Source: Clostridia bacterium (GTDB lineage Bacteria > Bacillota > Clostridia > Oscillospirales > CAG-272). Taken from it: a stretch of DNA of 7,030 bases. Position 1 is the first letter of the stretch, and the number at the start of each line of letters is the position of its first letter. The translations under genes were made by a program, and so were the position numbers. Shown here in pieces: positions 1 to 5,251 of the stretch. The DNA lies in the NCBI GenBank assembly GCA_024408015.1, contig JAKSVJ010000064.1, positions 1 to 7,030 of the forward strand, given 5' to 3'. Under the pieces are notes generated by a model. It saw only the letters and a list, made by a program, of their open reading frames with translations, was not told the DNA's origin and made no database searches.

Positions 1-155
1 CCGAAATTGATGCAAGAGATGCAGGTATATCTATTATAGAGACAGGACACTACTATTCAGAAATTATATTTACTGAATATTTTGAAACATATTTTAAAGA
101 GAAAGGAATAGAAGTTGATATTAGCAACGTTGGTTGCGAAATTAACGCTATATAA
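1..155 (+). CDS. Nif3-like dinuclear metal-centre protein, C-terminal fragment
   Basis: This is the last 50 codons of a gene that begins before the window; the open frame runs from base 3 to the TAA at 153-155. The visible peptide contains A-R-D-A-G-I-S-I-I-E-T-G-H-Y-Y-S-E (motif GHYYSE at bases 45-62). This resembles the C-terminal metal-binding signature of the Nif3/YqfO/YbgI family, in which the His and a nearby Glu help hold a two-metal centre. These proteins form hexameric rings; they have been proposed to act as GTP cyclohydrolase-like hydrolases, but their cellular role is not settled. In Firmicutes the gene commonly sits beside trmK, but the upstream neighbour is not visible here. The tail after the motif is short and unremarkable. 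The family call rests on this one motif and its position near the C-terminus, so it is good but not certain. Confidence 0.72.
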   Translation, partial: EIDARDAGISIIETGHYYSEIIFTEYFETYFKEKGIEVDISNVGCEINAI

Positions 156-158
156 ATC

Positions 159-971
159 ATGGAAGCACTTTACATTGTTTTAATAGTATTAGCTGTGTTA
201 ATCGGTATATATTTGTTTATGATATTTCCATCACTCAACAAAAAAGACAAGTTATTTGATAGAGTAAGACGTTTTGCTCATAGAGGTTTGTTTGGTGGAG
301 ATATACCAGAAAACAGTATGGCTGCATTTAAAGAAGCTGTCAATAATGGTTACGGAATAGAGCTTGATGTACATGTTACAACAGACAATGTTGCAGTTAT
401 TAGCCATGATGATAGTCTTAAGAGAATGTTTGGAATCGACAAAGAAATCGAAAAATGCACATATGAAGAAATCTGTGATGCAACCTTGCCTAATGGTGAG
501 AAAATCCCTTTGTTTACTGATTTTCTTAAGTTTATTGACGGACAGGTTCCTCTTATGGTTGAACTAAAATGCTCAAAAACAGATAAAAGAGTCGCTCAAG
601 TGTGTGCACCAATACTAAAAGAGTACAAGGGCGAGTATTGTGTTGAATCATTTAACCCAATTGTTGTTGGTGAATATCGCAAATTGGATAAGAAAGTATT
701 GTGCGGACAACTTGCAGGATGGGAAAAGCCAAAAACAAAACCATCATTTAAGAATAGAGCAACGTTCTTTGGCGCTTACCACATGTTATTCAACTTTATT
801 TCAAGACCAGACTTTGTGTCATTCCAATACGAGCACAGAAATGAACTGGCCTTTAACATTTGCAAAGCTCTTGGTAGTTACATATCAATCTGGACAATCA
901 ATACACCTGACAAGAACCAGGAATGCATCAAGAGAAACGAAGTTTCAATTTTTCAGGATTTTAAAGCTTAA
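159..971 (+). CDS. Membrane-anchored glycerophosphodiester phosphodiesterase (GDPD family)
   Basis: The 270-residue product should hydrolyse glycerophosphodiesters to glycerol-3-phosphate and an alcohol, as in phospholipid or teichoic-acid turnover. Residues 3-23 form one hydrophobic segment, followed by K28, K29, K31 and R35; the positive-inside rule then suggests that the catalytic domain faces the cytoplasm. GDPD motifs appear in order: H41-R-G43 (catalytic His), P50-E-N-S53, the metal ligands in E68-L-D70, catalytic-type H83 in S-H-D-D, and E135-L-K137. Later motifs are V-E-S-F-N-P and a C-terminal I-S-I-W-T-I-N-T, typical of the closing TIM-barrel strands. Length fits the family. The ATG lies 3 bases after the upstream stop with no clear Shine-Dalgarno, which suggests translational coupling to the Nif3-like gene. 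The exact substrate cannot be read from the sequence. Confidence 0.9.
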   Translation: MEALYIVLIVLAVLIGIYLFMIFPSLNKKDKLFDRVRRFAHRGLFGGDIPENSMAAFKEAVNNGYGIELDVHVTTDNVAVISHDDSLKRMFGIDKEIEKCTYEEICDATLPNGEKIPLFTDFLKFIDGQVPLMVELKCSKTDKRVAQVCAPILKEYKGEYCVESFNPIVVGEYRKLDKKVLCGQLAGWEKPKTKPSFKNRATFFGAYHMLFNFISRPDFVSFQYEHRNELAFNICKALGSYISIWTINTPDKNQECIKRNEVSIFQDFKA

Positions 972-976
972 CCAAC

Positions 977-999
977 ATTCCGCCGTTCTTCGGCGGAAT
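977..999 (+). terminator. Intergenic GC-rich hairpin (weak terminator or mRNA-processing/stability element)
   Basis: A perfect 9-bp inverted repeat, ATTCCGCCG (977-985) and CGGCGGAAT (991-999), encloses a TTCTT loop. It begins 6 bases after the phosphodiesterase stop and ends 8 bases before the GGAG of the next gene. The flank ACTATTTTGG has only four T residues, starting 4 bases downstream, so it is not a classical strong intrinsic terminator. It could attenuate read-through or protect the upstream mRNA 3' end. The hairpin is plain in the sequence; its function is inferred. Confidence 0.55.
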
Positions 1000-1016
1000 A
1001 CTATTTTGGAGAATAA

Positions 1017-1907
1017 ATGCGAAATTTAGATTATGTCATTTCATCAAATGAAGATGGGATGAAAGTATATGATGTTTTGAGAAAACACATCAAGTTATCA
1101 GCGAATTTAGTAAAACGAAATAAAAGATATCCAGATGGAATTATGATTGATGGCGTTCATGTCACAACAAGAGACAATGTTTCAACTGGACAAGTACTAT
1201 CTTTTAGATTGAGTGATTATGAGAGAACTGGACAGATAATACCGGTTCCAGGTCCAATAGATATCGTTTATGAAGATGACGATATGATCATATTAAATAA
1301 ACCAGCAGGAGTTGTTGTTCACCCTTGTCCAGGCCACCTTATTGATACTCTAGGAAATTTCTTGCTGGCATACTATGATTCAAAAAATGACACTACTGAT
1401 TTTCATCCGGTTCATAGACTTGATATTGGAACTACAGGTCTTTTAATCATAGCAAAAAATCCTTATGTTCAAGATAAATTGATTGATAATTTTCATACAG
1501 AAGATTTTCAAAGATATTACTTTGCTATATGCGAAGGAATATTTGAAGAAAAATCCGGAACCGTTAACGCGCCAATTGCTAGGGAGTTTGAAGATAGTTT
1601 AACAAGAGTAATTAGAGAGGATGGAAAAGAATCAATAACTCATTATGAGGTTGTTTCAGAATATAACAATCGTTCATTGGTTAAACTAAAGCTCGAAACG
1701 GGTAGAACTCATCAAATTAGATTACATATGGCTTATATTGGCCACAAATTGCTAGGTGATAGTATGTATGGTGGAAATTGTGACGAAATATCTCGCCCTG
1801 CATTGCACTCGTGCGAGATGAAAATTACGCATCCAATGACAAATGAAATCATAGATATTACATGTAGCCTTCCGGATGACATGAAAAAGTTGATTGAGAA
1901 CGCATAA
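1017..1907 (+). CDS. RluA/RluD-family RNA pseudouridine synthase
   Basis: The 296-residue enzyme should convert specific uridines to pseudouridine in structured RNA, most likely 23S rRNA. An S4-like RNA-binding region occupies about residues 14-65. The catalytic domain follows, with N94-K-P-A-G98, the signature H133-R-L-D136 containing the catalytic Asp, and G229-R-T-H-Q-I-R235 followed by L-L-G-D (245-248), all typical of the RluA superfamily. The signature reads HRLDIGTTG, with Thr where HRLDxxTSG usually has Ser, a mild change. The start is supported by GGAG at 1008-1011 with 5-base spacing. It lies in the same direction as the phosphodiesterase and may be read through the intervening hairpin. 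Bacteria carry several paralogues of this family (RluA, RluC, RluD, YlyB-type), and the sequence alone does not fix the target uridine. Confidence 0.92.
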   Translation: MRNLDYVISSNEDGMKVYDVLRKHIKLSANLVKRNKRYPDGIMIDGVHVTTRDNVSTGQVLSFRLSDYERTGQIIPVPGPIDIVYEDDDMIILNKPAGVVVHPCPGHLIDTLGNFLLAYYDSKNDTTDFHPVHRLDIGTTGLLIIAKNPYVQDKLIDNFHTEDFQRYYFAICEGIFEEKSGTVNAPIAREFEDSLTRVIREDGKESITHYEVVSEYNNRSLVKLKLETGRTHQIRLHMAYIGHKLLGDSMYGGNCDEISRPALHSCEMKITHPMTNEIIDITCSLPDDMKKLIENA

Positions 1908-1944
1908 AATTGCATTCGCAACCGTAATATTTATCAAATGGGTG

Positions 1945-1973
1945 TTGAAAATCAAGGCCAATTTGAGTAAAAT
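1945..1973 (+). promoter_or_regulatory. Candidate sigma-A promoter for argS-yebC
   Basis: TTGAAA (1945-1950) and TAAAAT (1968-1973) are separated by 17 bases, matching the vegetative consensus well and predicting a start near 1980. A second -10-like hexamer, TATACT, is at 1981-1986 but has no -35 at a suitable distance (the nearest, TTGAGT at 1963, leaves only 12 bases). No terminator was found between the synthase gene and this site, so read-through is also possible. The local DNA is AT-rich, so chance matches are not negligible. Confidence 0.45.
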
Positions 1974-2011
1974 AAATAGGTATACTAAGAAAATGGGGAT
2001 TTGTCATCTAT

Positions 2012-3721
2012 ATGATAAAATTAAAACAAAATGTGGCAAAATCTTTGCTTGACGCAATTTCCAAAGCATTTGGAATTAGCGAAGGTTTGCCTGATGAAGT
2101 TCAAATATCTATGATGCTAGAATACCCACCTGATGACAGTATGGGTGATCTTGCATTTCCTTGTTTCAAACTATCAAAAGTGTTGAGAAAAGGACCTCCA
2201 ATGATTGCATCAGCAATTAAGGATGTTTTTGCTTGTGATGGTATCGAAAAGGTTGAGTCAATAAACGGATATTTAAACCTCTTTATTTCAAATAATTACT
2301 ATTCTAAATTAGTACCAGAAATTCTTGCAAAAGGTTCTAATTATGGTAAAGGAGAAGAAGGAAAGGGCAAAACTGTCGTTCTTGACTATTCTTCACCAAA
2401 TATTTGTAAGCCATTCCATATTGGTCACTTGGCATCAACTGTCATTGGTTATTCATTAAAGAAGATTTATGAATTCCAAGGTTATGATACTGTTGGTGTT
2501 AACCATCTTGGTGACTGGGGAACACAGTTCGGTAAACAAATAGCTGCATATAAAATGTGGGGCGATAAGGCTACTGTTGAAGCAGGTGGCGTAGATGAAC
2601 TTGTAAAACTCTATGTAAGATTCCATGCCGAAGCAGAAGAAAACTCAGAACTTGATAATGTTGCACGTGCTGAATTCAACAAACTCGAAAACGGAGATGA
2701 AGAGAATTTGGCATTATGGAAATGGTTTGTTGACATTTCTGTTGCTGATTGCAACAAGTTGTATAAGAAGTTGGGAGTAACTTTTGATAGTTATAACGGC
2801 GAATCATTCTATACAGATAAAATGCCAGAACAAGTTGAGGCATTGAAAAAGTCAGGATTGTTAAAAATCGATAAGGGTGCATCAATTGTTGATCTTTCAG
2901 AATACAATATGCCACCATGTTTGATATTAAAGTCAGATGGTTCAACATTGTATCCAACAAGAGATATTGCAGCAGCTGTATATCGTGATAGAACATATCA
3001 CTTTGCTAAATGTATCTATGTTACTGCTGCAGCTCAGTGCTTGCACTTTGCTCAATGGTTTAAAGTAGTTGAACTTATGGGTTATGATTTCTATGACAAA
3101 TTAGTTCATGTACCATATGGTATGGTAAGCATAGATGGAGCAAAACTTTCAACAAGAACAGGTAACGTTATCCTTATTAGGGATTTGATTAATGCAGCTG
3201 TTGAAAAAGTATCTGCGGTAATGGAAGAGAAGAACCCTGATCTTGAAAATAAAGCTGAAACAGCTGAGGCTGTAGGTGTTGGTGCTATCATATTCCACTA
3301 TTTGTTGAATAGCAAAATCAAAGACATTGATTTTGTAATGGATGATGCACTTTCTTTTGAAGGAAACACTGGTCCATATGCACAATATTCGTATGCAAGA
3401 ACATGCTCTATTCTTGATAAAGCAGGTGACTTCGTTTGTGACAATTTTGAAATAAGTGATAATTCCGAGAAAGAATTGTCAAAGACACTTTCAAGATTTG
3501 GTGAAGTTGCAAAGTATGCAGCGGATGAATATGAACCTTCAATCATTTCAAGATATATTCTTGATGTATGTGTTGCGTTTAATAGATTCTATCATGACTG
3601 TCCAATCTTGACAGCCGAAGAAGCGGTACAAAAATCAAGACTCGCACTTGTCAAGCCACCTAACATTGTCTTAGCAACCGCACTACCACACATTTGTCTA
3701 AAAACACCACGGAAAATATAA
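2012..3721 (+). CDS. argS: Arginyl-tRNA synthetase (ArgRS)
   Basis: The 569-residue class I synthetase charges tRNA-Arg with arginine using ATP. An N-terminal Add1-like tRNA D-loop recognition domain spans about residues 1-110. The Rossmann catalytic core carries S128-P-N-I-C-K-P-F-H-I-G-H139 (the HIGH motif is 136-139) and later L166-G-D-W-G170. The KMSKS-equivalent is A377-K-L-S-T-R-T-G384, degenerate as is common in ArgRS. The anticodon-binding helical domain begins near residue 450 (G-P-Y-A-Q-Y-S-Y-A-R). ATG 2012 is the first possible start in frame: an in-frame TAA lies at 1973-1975 with no start codon in between. The Shine-Dalgarno is poor (GGGG at 1995-1998, 13 bases upstream). The last 25 residues are odd: K-P-P-N replaces the usual K-A-T-like helix, and the end is T-P-R-K-I where many relatives have P-E-K-(I/M). 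Total length and end point still match the family, so the gene is probably functional. Confidence 0.96.
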   Translation: MIKLKQNVAKSLLDAISKAFGISEGLPDEVQISMMLEYPPDDSMGDLAFPCFKLSKVLRKGPPMIASAIKDVFACDGIEKVESINGYLNLFISNNYYSKLVPEILAKGSNYGKGEEGKGKTVVLDYSSPNICKPFHIGHLASTVIGYSLKKIYEFQGYDTVGVNHLGDWGTQFGKQIAAYKMWGDKATVEAGGVDELVKLYVRFHAEAEENSELDNVARAEFNKLENGDEENLALWKWFVDISVADCNKLYKKLGVTFDSYNGESFYTDKMPEQVEALKKSGLLKIDKGASIVDLSEYNMPPCLILKSDGSTLYPTRDIAAAVYRDRTYHFAKCIYVTAAAQCLHFAQWFKVVELMGYDFYDKLVHVPYGMVSIDGAKLSTRTGNVILIRDLINAAVEKVSAVMEEKNPDLENKAETAEAVGVGAIIFHYLLNSKIKDIDFVMDDALSFEGNTGPYAQYSYARTCSILDKAGDFVCDNFEISDNSEKELSKTLSRFGEVAKYAADEYEPSIISRYILDVCVAFNRFYHDCPILTAEEAVQKSRLALVKPPNIVLATALPHICLKTPRKI

Positions 3722-3724
3722 TTT

Positions 3725-3730
3725 AAGGAG
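3725..3730 (+). promoter_or_regulatory. Ribosome binding site of yebC
   Basis: AAGGAG lies 8 bases before the yebC ATG and starts 4 bases after the argS stop. It fixes the yebC start and shows independent ribosome loading within a shared transcript. Confidence 0.8.
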
Positions 3731-3738
3731 ATATAACT

Positions 3739-4482
3739 ATGTCAGGACATAGCAAATGGCACAACATTCAAGCTAAGAAATCAAAAACTGATGCTGCACG
3801 TGCAAAAATATTTACAAAAATCGGTAAGGAAATGATGATTGCGATTAGAGAAGGCGGTGCAAACCCAGAATCAAACTCAAAACTTCGTGATCTTATTACA
3901 AAAGCAAAAGCTAACAACGTACCAAACGATAATATTGAAAGAATCATCAAGAGAGCTTCAGGAAACGATGCTGTAGCTTATGAAGAATTGGTATACGAAG
4001 GATACGGCCCATCAGGTGTTGCTGTTATCGTTGAAGCTGCTACAGATAGCAAGAACAGAACAGCCGGTGATGTAAGACATGGCTTCGATAAATTTGGTGG
4101 TAACCTTGGCCAGACAGGATGCGTAGGTTTCTTGTTCTCAGCTAAAGGTGTAATTGAAATCTCAGAAACAGATGAATATGGTGATAAGGTTGTTGACAGT
4201 GACAAACTTATGGAGGATGCTCTTGAAGCTGGCGCTTCAGACTTTGTTGAAGATGATGGAATTTATACAATCTACACTGAGCCAGATGATTTGTCTGCAG
4301 TAACTGAAGCACTTTCAGCAAAAGGTTACACATTTGAATCAGCTGAGTCTGCAAAAGTTCCTTCAACTTATGTCTCACTTGACAACCCGGAAGACGTAGA
4401 AAAGATGACAAAACTTCTCGATTATCTCGAGGAAGATGATGACATCGTTAACGTATGGCACAACTGGGACGGAAACGAATAA
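3739..4482 (+). CDS. yebC: YebC/PmpR/TACO1-family transcription-translation factor
   Basis: The 247-residue protein opens with the family hallmark G3-H-S-K-W-H-N-I-Q-A-K-K14, followed by a basic helical region through K71-R. The second domain holds Y86-E-G-Y-G-P-S-G-V-A-V and T102-D-S-K-N-R-T108, then G120-G-N-L-G-Q-T-G-C-V-G-F-L. The acidic C-terminus, L227-D-Y-L-E-E-D-D-D-I-V-N-V-W-H-N-W, matches the usual family ending. Length is normal at about 245 residues. Older work describes members as DNA-binding regulators (PmpR). Later work on mitochondrial TACO1 and bacterial homologues supports a ribosome-associated role, including help with proline-rich stretches. Which role applies here cannot be read from sequence. 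The gene lies 17 bases after argS, with no terminator or promoter between, so the two probably form a translation-related operon. Confidence 0.96.
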   Translation: MSGHSKWHNIQAKKSKTDAARAKIFTKIGKEMMIAIREGGANPESNSKLRDLITKAKANNVPNDNIERIIKRASGNDAVAYEELVYEGYGPSGVAVIVEAATDSKNRTAGDVRHGFDKFGGNLGQTGCVGFLFSAKGVIEISETDEYGDKVVDSDKLMEDALEAGASDFVEDDGIYTIYTEPDDLSAVTEALSAKGYTFESAESAKVPSTYVSLDNPEDVEKMTKLLDYLEEDDDIVNVWHNWDGNE

Positions 4483-4490
4483 AAAAAACA

Positions 4491-4517
4491 AATGCACCTG
4501 TAAAAAACAGGTGCATT
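4491..4517 (-). terminator. Convergent intrinsic terminator, strong for the minus strand and weaker for the plus strand
   Basis: A perfect 10-bp inverted repeat, AATGCACCTG (4491-4500) and CAGGTGCATT (4508-4517), encloses a TAAAAAA loop. On the minus strand the stem is followed by TGTTTTTTTT (complement of 4481-4490), a classical U-tract that ends the acetyltransferase transcript 9 bases after its stop. On the plus strand only CTT follows, so termination of argS-yebC here is expected to be less efficient. The A-tract overlaps the yebC stop codon. Confidence 0.85.
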
Positions 4518-4525
4518 CTTAAACT

Positions 4526-5092
4526 CTATTTAAACTCGGAATTTAATATAGCATATACAGAGATTGTTCTATATGAGCCCTTGGCTAAAACTGCGCTGAT
4601 GTGTGTTGCCTCATGTCGCATTCCAAGTTTTTCAGCAACTCGTACACTTCCTTTGTTTCCCTCAATGATTCTGACGAAAACTCTGTGAATTCCAAGTTCA
4701 TGAAAAGCAAATTCTGCGACACGGTGTGCTGCTTCAGCAGCATAACCTTTGCCCCAATAGTCTCTATTTAGAACATATCCGATTTCTGCGGAATTGTTAT
4801 CGAAATCAAAATGAGAAAAACCGCAAGTTCCAATCATCTTTCCTGTTTGACGAACAACGACCGCCCAATCATAGAACTTCTTTTGTTTGTACTGTGACTG
4901 AAGGTATTTAAGATAACTTTTGGTTGTCTTTTTGTCAAAATGAGGATGCCAAAGGAGATATTCTGATACATAAGGATCTTTTGAATATTCATACATGTCA
5001 TCTAGGTCAGACAACTCAATTTTTCTAAGTTGTAGTCTTTCTGTATATAGATGTGGTATTTTTGGGAAAATATCAAGAATCTCAGAATTCAT
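4526..5092 (-). CDS. GNAT-family N-acetyltransferase (RimJ/RimL-like)
   Basis: The 188-residue protein should transfer an acetyl group from acetyl-CoA to an amine, possibly a protein N-terminus or a small molecule. The N-terminal T17-E-R-L-x-L-R-x(6)-D signature is typical of the RimJ/RimL branch. Motif A, I104-G-Y-V-L-N-R-D-Y-W-G-K-G-Y-A118, supplies the acetyl-CoA pyrophosphate loop (G114-K-G-Y-A). Motif B has N146-K-G-S149 and E154-K-L-G-M158. The start is supported by AAAGGAG (complement of 5098-5104), 5 bases upstream. The gene has its own promoter and terminator, converges on yebC and diverges from the protease gene. True RimJ/RimL ribosomal-protein acetylation cannot be assumed, because this branch is large and functionally diverse. 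Confidence 0.92.
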   Translation of the reverse strand: MNSEILDIFPKIPHLYTERLQLRKIELSDLDDMYEYSKDPYVSEYLLWHPHFDKKTTKSYLKYLQSQYKQKKFYDWAVVVRQTGKMIGTCGFSHFDFDNNSAEIGYVLNRDYWGKGYAAEAAHRVAEFAFHELGIHRVFVRIIEGNKGSVRVAEKLGMRHEATHISAVLAKGSYRTISVYAILNSEFK

Positions 5093-5119
5093 AATTGCTC
5101 CTTTGTGTTGGTTTTTCTA

Positions 5120-5148
5120 ATTCTAACATGATGACAGTGAATTATCAA
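5120..5148 (-). promoter_or_regulatory. Sigma-A promoter with extended -10 for the GNAT gene
   Basis: Read on the minus strand, TTGATA (5148-5143) is followed by exactly 17 bases and then TAGAAT (5125-5120), which is preceded by TGT to make an extended -10. The predicted start is near 5113, giving a leader of about 20 bases that contains the AAAGGAG. Both hexamers, the spacing and the TGn element agree, so this is among the best-supported promoters in the window. Confidence 0.7.
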
Positions 5149-5210
5149 TAAATAAAATTAAAATGTTAATATAAATTGTTATTCCAGTTCATTATATTTT
5201 AATAATTTTG

Positions 5211-5219
5211 TGATATACT
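5211..5219 (+). promoter_or_regulatory. Extended -10 promoter element for the HtrA-like protease gene
   Basis: TGATATACT consists of a TGn extension and the hexamer TATACT (5214-5219). No good -35 lies 16-18 bases upstream (the sequence there is ATTATA-like), so transcription may rely on the extended -10 or on an activator. The predicted start is near 5226, leaving a leader of about 25 bases. The AT-rich stretch 5141-5210 between this element and the divergent GNAT promoter could host a regulator, but no clear operator is visible. Confidence 0.5.
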
Positions 5220-5240
5220 AAAAACGTAGAAAACTAAAAC

Positions 5241-5246
5241 GGAGGT
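5241..5246 (+). promoter_or_regulatory. Strong Shine-Dalgarno of the HtrA-like protease gene
   Basis: GGAGGT is a full anti-Shine-Dalgarno match 5 bases before ATG 5252. It selects this start over the in-frame ATG at residue 12, which has only an A-rich upstream sequence. The whole acidic N-terminal tail is therefore expected to be made. Confidence 0.75.
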
Positions 5247-5251
5247 GGACT

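Noticed and set aside
1425..1440. Loss of the conserved Ser in the HRLDxxTSG signature as a sign of an inactive pseudouridine synthase
   Set aside because: The catalytic Asp136 and flanking Arg are intact, and Ser-to-Thr is conservative; all other motifs are present.
1913..1924. TTGC-ATTC-GCAA mini-hairpin just after the pseudouridine synthase gene, as a terminator
   Set aside because: The stem is only 4 bp with no T-run after it, well within chance for this composition.
1981..1986. TATACT as the main -10 of the argS promoter
   Set aside because: No -35 lies at 16-18 bases and there is no TGn extension; the TTGAAA/TAAAAT pair just upstream has ideal spacing.
1908..2011. T-box or other riboswitch leader ahead of argS
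   Set aside because: The gap is only 104 bases, lacks a T-box-like TGGNACCGCG stretch and a terminator hairpin, and contains the likely promoter itself.
2676..2996. A 106-codon minus-strand open frame inside argS
   Set aside because: It lies wholly within a clearly recognised gene, has no ribosome binding site of its own, and its peptide shows no family-like pattern. It is a shadow of the argS coding frame.
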